Shown here in pieces: positions 1 to 11,453 of a stretch of DNA of 64,000 bases. The position numbers were made by a program, and so were the translations under genes. The stretch's first letter is position 1. Each line of letters begins with the position of its first letter. The notes under the pieces were generated by a model, which was not told the DNA's origin, did no database searches, and saw only the letters and a list, made by a program, of their open reading frames with translations. The stretch spans positions 27,338,629-27,402,628 of the forward strand of contig JACSVZ010000006.1 in the NCBI GenBank assembly GCA_014706295.1, given 5' to 3'. The DNA is from Lycocorax pyrrhopterus obiensis (taxonomy: Eukaryota > Chordata > Aves > Passeriformes > Paradisaeidae).

Positions 1-3000
1 TCTGCTCAGAAATTTTCTAGCAGCTTACAGGAGAGAAACAATAAGCCATCTGTCATGCAAAGTCTGTGCTGTTACAATCAAAGGGAGAACTGAATGAAAA
101 AAATACGTACACACAGAGCAGATTGTCAGTAACTTACTGTTTTCTTCCACCTTCCCTTCTCTTTCCCTCTGTGGGACCTACCTGAGACATGTACGGAGCA
201 CAACTGTGGTAACAACCTGCCAGGAGACCATTCCCACCACCAGCTGTCCTGCCACTGTTACTCTTGCAGCACTGTCCACCCTTCATCTGGAAATTACCTC
301 ACCCTTCATCAACACGTGTCCAGTTGTTAGAGCCTTGGAAACCCAGCAGTGATGCTCCCTGGTTTTGCCAGGGAAAAGCCTCATTTTATGAGTTTCAGGA
401 TAAAATTACCTGTTAGTACCTGCAGAGTTGGTGCTCACTGCTCCTCCCCCATTTTTGGGTCTTCAAATATGTAAAAATCAAAGTGGCACACTATTTTTAC
501 ACTTCAGAGAGCAACATGCCAGGCAAAGGACACACATGAGATTTTGTGGGGGGAAAAGTATCAATGGTCTCTTATTCACTCATCTTCCAAAAAACAGCAC
601 CACCAAAACAAAGGCACAACTGTTCCCACAGGATAAAGGGAGCATTGATAGTGTTCCTAAAAACAAGCTAGTGCACTCTTGACATTCCTGTCTTGTTGAA
701 TCTTCACTAAACTGTTACAACTGCTCGATTTCAATTTATCATGATCACCAACAACTAAAATTGCCAGAAGAACAAAGGAAATGCATGCTTGGGCAGCCTC
801 CATGCACAAGCAAAGGTACCTAATGAGGTATTAGAAGAACAGGAGGGCATATCTAAAGTGGAAATTCCAAGAAAATGATCTATTGCATCTGACTAATACT
901 TATTCAATAATAGTACTTTTTTGGTCTTAACAAAAGTCAATAGCACTGTGTCCAACATTTAAACTACTGATGCACAGGCAAAGGCAGCAGTGTCACAAGA
1001 AGCCACATGGCAGCAAGTACCAGACAGGACAAACCCTGCCCAGGCAAAATTAGAAAAAAAAGTGAGAAAATATTTTAACAATATTTGCAATTATATACCT
1101 TCCTGTAATTTTTACAGGGCTATAAATATGAGGCCAAGGAGGGATGCATGTGACAGATTATTTGGGTGATTTCAGTTCTGCTAAAAAAAATTATAGTTAC
1201 TTTTCAAAGTTTTCAGTAAACCAAAAGAAATCATTTCAGTTAGGAAGATGAAATGTTTGTGTGCAAATTTGCAAAGCATTTTGAAACAAAGTAATTTTTA
1301 GTTATAAAATATTTTATTATATTTTTAAGGTGATACAGAGGCTTCTAAAACTATGGCCTGTCTTTCTCCAATAGAAATAATTTGCTGTGATAAACCCTTT
1401 ATTTCTAAAGCGTATTAAATTTCTGCCTAGGTTTATTAAGGAATTCTGAACTAAAACATTTCACTCAACCCTTACTCTCTCAATCTTGTTTAGACTGAGA
1501 TTTGTTAATCTAAGGGAAGAGCACTGGGGTAGTCTTGTTGTGTTATCAGCCAACATTGTACAGAAAAATGCATGCTGTTTTCCAAAAAATAACTGTAACA
1601 AGCACTCAGGGAAAGCACTATCACTACATGAAATATGAAGGGTGAAAAAAGAGAGATAGTTTATTCCTAATCTACAAGAATGCTGAAAACTGAGACATAT
1701 AGGGATGCTTTCCAAGTACTCAGAGCAAGAACACTGCCAAATTTATCCCATGGAGCTGAAACACCCCAGCATGATAAATATGACAGTAATTTTGTTGTCT
1801 TTATTGAGAGGACTGCCTCTGAGCTTATAGAAAAATTTGTATAGAGCAAGGTCTAGAAAGCTGTTCACCCTGCCTTCTGTTCTTAAAGCAAAATGAATTG
1901 CTTTTCCTTTATGCTAACCTAAAAGAAGTACCTTTCCAATTTTAACTTTTAGGGCCCTGAACAATTTTCCACACAGTTACGCTGAAGCTGCTCTGCATGA
2001 AAAATGTGAACAGAAGGGAAGTATGTGTCCCTCTGAACAGATACCAGGCCCAAAGAAGGATCTAAAGAACAGGACAGCAATAAACCATTTTGAAAAAAAA
2101 ATCATTTCTAAAGTATGAAATTTGAGTCCATATTTAAAAACACAGCATCAAGCTTGGACAAAGGTGAAAAATTGCCATTGATTTCAGACACTGAAAGCTG
2201 ATAATAGCATTCCACATCGACACAGGTCACAGTCACAAGACAAACAGTGGTGACTCCTGAAGAGATGCTGAATATTAAACATCAATGTTTACTACTACTA
2301 AATAATGTTTAGTGATTTGCCCTTTTTATTAATAAACTCCAGAATATGCCTCCAAATGGCTCTTTTTATTTCACCTTCTACTACCTATAATAGTTTGTAC
2401 TTAGAACATTTCTTTTTAATGAATTAGAAAAGAAAAGGACAGATGTTTCTTATTTTCCTCTATGTGCACGACAACACAGAAATATATTGTGGAATCTGGC
2501 ACTGACTCATTCTTGAAGTAGATTTACCACATGTCCCAGTCACAAAACAGCAACACATAGTATAATGTTTCTGGAAAGGATCTTGCTGCAATAAAGTGGA
2601 TCACAGAAAGTTTGCAATCTATGAATTCTGCCCAGAATATAAAACACCAAAAATTCCCCTGATTAAGTATTTGAAATCGGAACCAATTCACAAGCCGGGG
2701 TGGAGGCAAAGAGGAGGGGGTGGAAGTTAGTTGTGCTTTACAGGAAAATGCATTCCTGTTCAAAAATCACTGCAAACTGCTGACCACAAGTTTTTACAAT
2801 CATGCAGAACATCTTTTGCAATCTGTGAAATGTATCCAGTGAACATACTATATGGAGAAAATGTTAATAAACTCATAAATCAGAAGGACTAGCACAAGTA
2901 CCCAATTTGATATGCCTTACTACACAGGTGAGAAGGTTTCCCTTAATTAATGCCAGTTTGAACTAAACACATCCATTTTATTTAAAAATCAACTCATGGT

Positions 3001-3186
3001 TTCAAAAACTCCCAGTTATGAAGAATGTACTATAAAACTTGGTAGGTCACCTAGTTAACAGCTTGCTATATGCCACGGGGTGTGCGTCCAGGCTTGAGGG
3101 TTTTATTTTCCAGGGAAGTGCTTAAACTTCAGATTCCCTTCATCCCCCTTTTCAAAAGCTGAGCAGCTTGGTCAGAATTTTTCAGG
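1..3186. other. Unique AT-rich non-coding stretch
   Basis: No gene or recognisable repeat is seen. The longest open frames are 84 codons (428-682 on plus, 1461-1715 on minus). They have no family resemblance and lie in sequence rich in A/T runs, for example around 1078-1105 and 1290-1335. It is best read as intron or intergenic DNA. Confidence 0.6.
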
Positions 3187-3210
3187 ACACACACACACAC
3201 ACACACACAC
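3187..3210. repeat. (AC)12 microsatellite
   Basis: Twelve uninterrupted AC dinucleotides can be read directly, flanked by unique sequence. A perfect tract of this length is likely to vary in length between individuals. Confidence 0.95.
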
Positions 3211-3540
3211 GCCTTCACTCCCAGACTAAAATTTCTCTCGCACCGATGATATCCTTGCCCTGGATGAAACCCCCAGAGCATTCCCTGAATCCACATTCAA
3301 GAAAACCTATTAGTGCTCCTGGCCACACTGCCCCTTTGGGAGCTCATGAGTAAATAAATAAAACAGAAGTATCCCTTGCCTTTTTTCCAGTTGTTGTTCA
3401 TAAGGTCCAGCATGTTTCCTGAGCAATCACAGACCACTTTTCCCAAGAAACAAGGAGCTGAGGAGCACACCAGCCTATCCAGGGCAGCAGGTGTGCTGCC
3501 CATCTGCTCCCACCTTGCTCGACCAAATGACCCATCAGGT
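3211..3540. other. Non-coding stretch with overlapping short frames
   Basis: Short frames occur on both strands (61 codons on plus, 84 codons on minus at 3297-3551) and contradict each other. No motif or repeat is recognised before the MIR-like patch that starts at about 3541. Confidence 0.5.
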
Positions 3541-3608
3541 ACTCTGGGCAAGTCACCCTAAGCCTTGGAAACTTATTTTATCTCACTTTGAAGATAAAAC
3601 TTGGGGAT
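3541..3608 (+). repeat. MIR-like SINE fragment, 3' half
   Basis: The order of short blocks resembles the 3' part of MIR: a CTGGGCAAGTCACC block, then a weak match to the 'gcctcagtttcc' segment, then a diverged match to the 'ctgtaaaatgggga' segment. This is resemblance to a remembered consensus, not an alignment, and the copy is strongly diverged. An unrelated chance match is possible. Confidence 0.35.
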
Positions 3609-3624
3609 CTACAGCAGGGACAAG

Positions 3625-3715
3625 GACAGTGGAGTGACTTGTGCAGACAAGCTCAGGAAGCTGAGGGCAAATTCCAACCCGGCCCTCTCTCCAATTAAGT
3701 GACCAAGTCAAGGCA
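3625..3715 (-). repeat. Possible MIR-like fragment, opposite orientation
   Basis: Read on the minus strand, this patch has the order expected near the MIR B-box and core. The plus strand shows 'gtgacttg', then an AGGAAGCTGAGGG block, then TTCCAACCC where 'attcgaaccc' would stand. It lies head to head with the fragment at 3541-3608. Divergence is high and the call is tentative. Confidence 0.28.
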
Positions 3716-5474
3716 GTGTGAAGTGTTCAGGATGCCACTGCCTGGAGGGGTGACTGGGTAACAGCTGGTACTGACTAGCAGGATGCTGCCCCACCTGTCA
3801 GGCTTCAAGGAGATGCTTCTGGTTCTTCCTTCGGGGGAAAATCTAGCAACTCAGGAGTGGGGCACTACCTCCTGTGGCTGCTCCAAGCACAGCTCTGCCC
3901 CAAGAAGGAAGCTTCACCGAGTTTCACAGGCTACTGGGAAGTTTCACATACTGTGTCACCGAATAGGAACTTTCTTCTGAATCTGATTTTACTCTCAACC
4001 CAACAACAAGACTTTCAGGAAACTCATGTTAGGAATGGGAAACAAATTATCAAACAGTTTAAAAAAAATCAGAAATGTAGGGAAACAAAATAGTGAGAGA
4101 GGGAGGGGAAGACACTATTTTAGCATGGTTTCTGGATGATGGATCTACCACAGGGAAGCTGCCAGGCATGTTTAATTTTCCCTTTTTTTTACACATCTTT
4201 CCTTTTGTCTTTCCTATGTAGAGTGACAGCTTTTTGGTAATTCTGTAATTATATATGTTCTTGTAATTTGTTTAATATAAAGCTATTTTGCATATTACAG
4301 CCATAATCCACCAAGATACAAATGAATAGAAGAACTTCAGACACGCTGCAAATCCCCCAGGCTTCCTACTACAAAAATAAAGGAAACCAGTGGTATCAAA
4401 AACCACCACAAAGCTACAACAGGATGTAGGAAGACATTTCCTAAAAGTCAACAGTCATCCTTAGAATCAGCGCAACACTTTGTCCACTCCTCATCTGTGA
4501 CATGCACCAGAGTAGATGGTGAGAGCAAATGCAGGTCCAAGGGGCTGTTCATTATCAAACATCTGGAATGCTAGTGTAAACACCTTGCATTTATTCATGC
4601 TTTGCCTTAAAAGATTTTGCCAGCATTAATAATAATGCTTCCACTAACAGTGCTTTTGTAAGGATTAATTTGCTGTGGTCATTAGAGTCCACTGCTCTTT
4701 ACCACAGTAATGTAATAACATACTTGCTGTACTCACCAAAACAAACAAACAAAAAAACAGAACAAGAAAAGAAGCCAGCTTCAGTACATTAACATCTGCT
4801 TACGGGAATCCAGTGGTTTTTTCTCTACATGTTCTGGTGGCAATATGTAGCCACATACGACAGAGTCTTGAATACCACATCTGTTCTAATCTTCATATGC
4901 CCATCATCACAACATCTGCCAATCTACCATTTCTTCTCTTTCATGAGGGCACTTTCAGTGTAAGCTGATGTACCAAGCAGGACTGCTACTGGCAGCCCTG
5001 TGAACACTTCTTTCCCCTGAGTATGGTTCACCCCATCCTCCAAGCCTCTTCCAGAGATCTACGGAAAGACAGCAGCTTGCCTGTCACTTTGTTTTCTAAT
5101 TATAACAGAGAATCCAAGCTTTGGCCTGACAAGTCCATAAGGAAAGGTTAGCATTGTTCAAATCCTCATGAATTACTTGGTGTGCAGCACTGGTGCATGA
5201 AGAAACAGGCTGGGGTTGGTCTCTAAATTAAAGTTCCCTGCCCTTCTCCCCATTCCTGTCTCATCAACATGCCTCACTATGCTCCACATATTCCTCCTCC
5301 TCATCCTTTTTTTGACATAAAGACCGTTTCTCCTACTTCAGAGTTGAAAATTGATGGCTTTTACCTGAGGGTTAGTCCTTCACTTCAGTGCCTGGTAGTA
5401 ATCCCTCTTCTTTTCCAGTCTCTTTATATTTTTCCAGCCCTTCCCCAATCTCCTCAGCCCCCTCCCCAGCTTCT
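3716..5474. other. Unique non-coding stretch
   Basis: No gene is seen. It includes an AT-rich block with several TAAT/ATTA cores (4560-4740), an A-rich AAAC-like run at 4738-4770, and a pyrimidine-rich segment (about 5240-5470). A 98-codon plus frame at 5269-5565 is proline/serine-rich because of that base bias and is not convincing as a gene. Confidence 0.5.
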
Positions 5475-5680
5475 GAGAAATACAAGGCACAGAGAGATCA
5501 CAGCCCAGCATCATCCCTGGCTCCTCCGGAAAGGAAGCAAAGCTCCTACTTCAGACAGTTCCTAAATTTAGCTGGGATGAACCTGGGATTAGACCATCAA
5601 AGAAGGGAATAAAACCAAGGCGTCTCAAGTATTAGGCTGGAGTCTTAACACCATTGCTACATCGTGCTGGGGAACGCTGC
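5475..5680 (-). repeat. MIR/CORE-type tRNA-derived SINE, diverged
   Basis: On the plus strand the elements come in the reversed order of a MIR. A GAGAAATACAAGGCACAGAGAG block corresponds to the MIR 3' segment 'gaaactgaggcacagagag'. GGGATGAACC near 5574-5583 resembles a reversed pol III B box. CTGGAGTCTTAACACCATTG continuing into GCTAC (5637-5660) resembles the reversed tRNA-like head, with CCATTGCTA as the reversed A box. The A-to-B box distance is longer than in MIR by about 50 bases, so an insertion or another tRNA-derived SINE family is possible. Promoter function is unlikely after this much decay. Confidence 0.5.
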
Positions 5681-6886
5681 TATTCAGCGATCCTAGTGTG
5701 CAACATTAAAAATGACTCTGATAAAGACCAACATCGAAATCAAAGCAAGTAGAGATCAGGCCTTTAAAAAGGACAGTATTTAGCATATATCATCACTTCC
5801 ACTCTACTTTTTAGTTTTATTTTTTTTAATTATTTTTTTAGGGAGAAAAATATTTGTATTCAGCCTGATGTTGTCAGTATAGTGCCGGAGCAATATCTAG
5901 CTTCCCGTATGCACATGCAAGGGGGTGCCATCCCCTTCCCCCCATGGTCCTGACCTGGCACCTTTACAAGGTAACTTCATGCACCAGGCTGCCATGGCAT
6001 GCTGCAGTGCAAATGGACCCTGTGTTTTGCTCCATGACAGTGTTTAATTGAGTCTGTGAGCAGCTGGACAGGTAGACAGCCCTCCATGAGTCATGGATGC
6101 TTGCGCTCAAGGAGCTATGCCTAATGGAGGCAATTGCATAACTTTGGAAAAGACAGAGGAGCCAAGGCACACCCCTGGGTAAATGGTGCCTGATGGTATG
6201 CTTAATTATAGGTAACACGCCTGGCATGTTGTGTATGTTCTCAGAAATTGGAGATGGAAAAGACCTGCTACATAACCTAACCACTACCACGGTGAAGTAT
6301 GTCTCCCTTCCTGTTGGAGGCAGTGAGCCTTTCACTGCATTCTTTCAGAGGAACCGTCCACATTATTTACTATAACCCTACTTCTTGCTGTCTCTTGTTA
6401 TTATCTTCCATTATTTTCTGAGTCAGCCCATTTCCAGCAGTTAAGGGCTCCTTACAGACTCCACCTCCCACCTGCTTAGTGACTTACTGAGCACACCGAC
6501 TTGCACCCATCCTTCAAAATAGGGAGTGGAGGCGGCTGCAGAGAACCCTGACCTCCCCACAGCCACAGGAGGTTCCTGCTCCCCACAACAGGTTTGGGGT
6601 GCTCATCCACAAGGCCATGGCCCAAGACAGGAGGCTTAACCCTGCCACCATGGACATTCAAATTCTTTCCCTCCTCCCTCTGCCTGTGCTGCTCTTGTCT
6701 ACCCATCTGGACACCTTCCACTTGTTTGCTGATTTCTGTCTGCTCTGCTTGGTGTGTGACAGACATCCTGAAGGAAAAGAATAGGAAATATAAAAGGATT
6801 GCTTTCCTTAAATTTTTTTCTTTTTCTTCTCACTGATGTTTACACGTTTTGGTGGTGCTTGCTCTGGGCTCCTTAAATTTTTGCAG
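5681..6886. other. Unique non-coding stretch
   Basis: The longest frame is 123 codons on minus (5964-6335) and matches nothing I know. A GC-richer block at about 6500-6760 holds three mutually overlapping short frames on both strands, the expected pattern when stop codons are rare by composition rather than by selection. Confidence 0.5.
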
Positions 6887-7031
6887 CATCACCGGAGCAG
6901 CAAGTCCCACTACAACAGGACCCTGCATGCATGGTGCTAATCCCAAGTCACAGCTTCTTCCCTGTTATTATCTGCTGAGCTCTGATGTGAGATGCGTCAC
7001 CACAGGAAATTCTTCCAAAATTTTCCATCTG
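6887..7031 (+). other. Candidate exon (unproven)
   Basis: A good 3' splice-site-like sequence (TTAAATTTTTGCAG, ending 6886) and a strong GTAAGT donor (from 7032) bracket 145 bases. One of the three frames is open throughout: it starts ITGAASPTTTGP and ends SSKIFHL. A stop interrupts the frame that starts at the first base. No protein family is recognised. Hexamers like the donor are expected about 16 times per strand by chance in a window this size, so this is only a lead; a non-coding exon or a chance pair is equally possible. Confidence 0.2.
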
Positions 7032-10000
7032 GTAAGTGACTAAACACCTCATGCATACAACAGGGAGTTCAGATGTGCATTTCTCCACACCAGAGATTCT
7101 GCTATTTATTTATTTATTTAGTTAGTTTTTAACCCTGAGGTGGCTTCTCTGCACTTTTGACCTGCTCTCAGTTTGAGCAGCAATTATCTTTTCACGAAAT
7201 GGAAGTACATACAGCATCAATGATGCATTTATTTAAGTATGAAATACCAGCAATTGCAGTGATTTATCTACCCTTCTATGCATTCAGCACTGGAGATAAA
7301 CAACAGTGAAAAGAAAGGAATGGGTCTGAAACTCGGAAAAGAGCCTCCTGTGCTCTGGTGACAGGTTCCTAAGCAAGCTGAGGCTGCCAGCCAGCTCAGG
7401 AGCAATGCAAGTTTTCAGACTTGTAGCTGTAGTCTTTTAGTGGAGCTCTTCAGGCATTTGTCAGGAATGCAACATTTTTACAAAGAGGTTCTAAAAAGAA
7501 AATGACACAATTTTTGTTGTCAAACACAGAAAAACTCTGGATAAGAAAGTACTTGAGTGAAGTCTAAATTTCTGTACAACATTGCAGAAATGTCTTGGTG
7601 CTATGATTTGGGACCAACTGATTGCTCTCTGACACGGTTCCTTGGAAGTGATGCTGGAGGAGAACTGCCTGTCTCACCCCATCACATTTGCTCATTACTT
7701 ATTGCTATTCTGTGGTTATCAGCACAAAATATGCTGAGAGGTGCCTGGTTTCCCAAAGAAGGGCTTGGTGTGCCCTGGTGGAACACATCACTGGCTGCCA
7801 GGCTGGAGGCAGCAACACAGAATAGGGTCTGGGGGGCTCCAGGGATGCTAACAGGATGTTAATGAACGAAATGACAGCCTGATTTTCCCAGAAGTCCTGA
7901 TATCTAAAAGATAACCCTTTAAGTTGTGAACCAAATGAAAACAAACTTTTCTCCCAAAGAGTAACTCAGGAGACAAACAAAGGCAGATGTAGGAAGGCCA
8001 CATAATCCAGAACAAGTCAGAGGCATCCAAAGATCCAAAGTAAAGCTTCAATAAAAGGAAAAATCACTGCATAATTTAGACCAATTAGTCTCATTGCATT
8101 ATTCCTATTCTGTGGCCCAAAACAAGCTCCTAGCTTCCTAACAAGAAATAGCTATTTTGCTTCCAAAATTCATCATCCTGTCTGAATTTAATAGAAACTG
8201 AAATTTTATAAATTAAACAAAGGCATATTTGGGCAAAAATTATCTGAGGATCCTCTGTGTCACTGTGATATGACTGTTCCTTCCGAGGGACAAAGAGTGA
8301 TGCAAAAAAACCCTGAATGATGCTTCAAGAAGTCAGTAAGAAGCAAACTTGTGAGCATCTGCTCTGGACTGACACCAAAGACGCAGCAGCAGCTAAATAA
8401 AATATTTATTAAATGTGGTTCAAAAATTTATTTCAGAACTCAACAGGAAAAGGTTATTCATCCCTTCTGCTCTTGAAAATTTTTCACCTAAAATGGCCAA
8501 AGTTTTTGCAGTTGAAAAAATAAGAAATATTTTTTATCTGAACTGAATGAGAGGAGCGATTCTGTCATTCCTGCACATTATTTAGGTTTCAGAGGAAAGC
8601 CACACTCCTCACAGAACAGTGTGTTTTCTTCTCTTTGTGAAGAAGAGATGGTAATTCCTCATGGCAGTCATGTGCTTGCAGTGCATCACATGAACCACAG
8701 ATCTGCTGGAGATCATCTTTTCCAGGGAAACACAAGTCTCAGGTACCCAAATAGAAATTTCCATAAATGTTTGTGGCATCTTTACAGCCAAAGTATTTAT
8801 GCTTGGGTCAAATGCTTTAGCCTTTGGATGGATGAATAAATAAACAGCACTTCTCATTATGAGATGAACATTCACTTTTTTCTAAAAGAAAAAAAACCCA
8901 CACAAATAACATACTTTTACAAAGTAAGCAAACTGTTAAACCAGCAACCTTGAAATTATATTTATCAAAGAAGTGTGCGTGTGAAATACATTCTCTAGAA
9001 AAACACATCTCTGAGTGGCAGACCAGTTCTTTCTAAAATGCAGCTCAGACTACATGAATCTGTGCTTGGAAGTGCTGCTCTGATTTAGGACACCAGAAAA
9101 TGAAGTGGCTCCCACTGTTGGGAAGAGAAACTTCCTCAGAGTGAGCTTCAGCAAACTGATGCAAGATTTCTGCCATTCTCCTGTGTCCCCATTTTGCTGG
9201 GAGGTGCAGATAGCAGCCTGTGTGTTTATTCTGATAAACAGCTTTGAGCCTCATTTCCCAATATGGAACTTCTGGGGATTGTGCTTACATTGAATAAAAC
9301 CCCATTCATTCAGATATGAAAAGCTACTGCAGCTGCTCTTCAACTATCCACTTCACAGGGTTATCTAAAATTTCCATGTAAAACTTTTTTTCTCTAAAGC
9401 CATGGAATTCCCATTATGAGTTATCCAATGCCAGAGTCAGTCTAAACGGAAACTGTAACTGTCAAATGCAGTTGAAAAAAAAGATAAAAGGAAAATGTTT
9501 TGTGCTGATGCTCTTTCCAGGATCCTCATGAAAAATGAATGAAATTCATAGTCTTCTGGCACTTGCAGCAGGTCTAACCTGAAACCATCATGCTTATTAG
9601 AGCCTTGCCAAGAATATTTTCGGGTTTTAACTGAGCAGTTCACCTGAAACAAATGCTAAATTCTCCCAGACATTGACTCCAGTGCTTTACCATTTCTACA
9701 TGCTGTGAACACATACATTATATTCTGACCCAGCGCTGCATCTTGACATATGGAAGTTCTTAACTTCCCAAGCTCTAAAGTAGATGAACATAGTTTATGC
9801 TTCTACAAAATTCCTCTAAATGACACATTTTAACATTTTTGTGTTTCTGAACAAAAACCAAAACACACTGAACAAAAATTGGGTTATTAACTGGAGTCAT
9901 TAAAATGCCAGGCACAATACACCTCATAGGGGAAAAAGAAACTATCTGGAATTGCAACACTGACATTAATTTGTTTTGAACATTTGTAATGTCCAGCATT

Positions 10001-11406
10001 TCCCAAGAATAAATCTGCAATGAAATTATAAGAAGTTTCCCTTTTAGATAGAATGTAATACATCAGCTCCTTCAGGAAGAACAAACTCTGTGCTGAAAAG
10101 TTGAGGTCAGCATAGACAGGAGTCAAATAGCTGCTTTCTGTCAGGGGGTTGGTGCAGTCAGTGAGGCTATCTTAAGCGGGCAGGGAGGTGCCCGGCAAGC
10201 ATCCCATGCCTGGGGAAGGGGCAGGCAGGGAAGAGTGGCCAGACTCCCTGCTGCCTTCCTGTCCTCCCAAGACGGAGACCAATGTTGGCACTCAGCTGGT
10301 GACTTTGCAGCCTTGTCACAGAATTTATACCCGGGAGCCATTTCCCTCCTGCCCAAAGAGAAAGTTTTTCCCAGCATTGAGCCTGGATTTTATTGGCTGA
10401 AATGAAAGTCATTCATTTACACCCTTTCTACAGATGCCAAGGAGGACAGACTAGCCCCAGTAACAATTATGCATTCTTTAAGACTGCATCCTGGTCCTGT
10501 ACCACTGCCCTTTTTAGGACAGCAGTAGGTTTAATTCATCCATCCTCCCTTCAGCGATCACAGGCTTCAGAAACATGACCTCTCCCACTGCTGCCTTCTG
10601 GACTAACTCCAGTTTCTCCAGACCCTCTGGAAATGCATCATCTGCCGTACTCCAGCTGAGGCACTATCCATGTGGAGCAGGACGGAAGGATTACTTCACA
10701 TTTCTCGTAGGCCGTGTGTCTGTTTATAAAGGCAGTGGACGTTTGCTTTTTTTTGTGGCAATGCAACTCTACTGACTCACAGGCAGCTTGTGACACCCTG
10801 CAGCCTCCAGAGCCCACTCCCTGGGTGTACGACCCCTCACGTAGCCACCCCTCACCCCACATCTGAATGGTCCTGCCTCTACTGACTGCTGCCGTGGGCA
10901 ACTCTTTCCTCATCATGATCACATTAAATGAAAGAGTCTTGGGGTACCCCTGAAAATCTACTTAACAGCACTTCATTAAATTATTTTTATTTTAAAAGGC
11001 ATAATTGTCAGCAGACGGCAACCCAGCAGATGGCATGGGCATGGCTCAGAGCCTATGCCACCAAGGTGTCCCTCTTCTCTGTCTGCTTTTTAGGGAGGGA
11101 GAAATGTTGATCCAGAGATGGTTTCTTGTGTGAGCTGCTGCAGAGCAGGGGACAACTCTGGGATACAGCTGTGCAGAGAGTGGCTCACCAGCTCACACCT
11201 CCTCTTCTCCCAATTCCAGGGGGGAGACTGGGCTCAGCATGCCTGCAGCAAGGTTACCCAAGCAGAAAGTCCATTTCTAGCATCACCCCCTTTGCAAACA
11301 GTCTTTCCTCTGTAGTTGTCTCCGCTCATCTGGAATCAATCTAAGGCCATGATGAAATACATGCCCTCCACACGGGGAGCTGGGAATTTTGCTTGGGGGT
11401 TCTTGT
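7032..11406. other. Unique non-coding stretch
   Basis: It holds a short TATT tetranucleotide run at about 7103-7121 and a GC-richer patch at about 10140-10380. The longest frame is 101 codons (7557-7862, plus). Frames in the GC-richer patch overlap on both strands. No repeat family or domain is recognised. Confidence 0.5.
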
Positions 11407-11453
11407 GCACACACAGACACACACACAGACACACAGAGACGCACACACTCCCC
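11407..11453. repeat. CA-rich imperfect microsatellite
   Basis: The tract is CACA repeats interrupted by GACA and GAGACG units, followed by a C-run. The interruptions suggest an old tract that is probably less variable than the perfect AC tract at 3187. Confidence 0.85.

Noticed and set aside
5145..5160. B-box-like GTTCAAATCC, possible tRNA
   Set aside because: No A box at the right distance and no cloverleaf stems.
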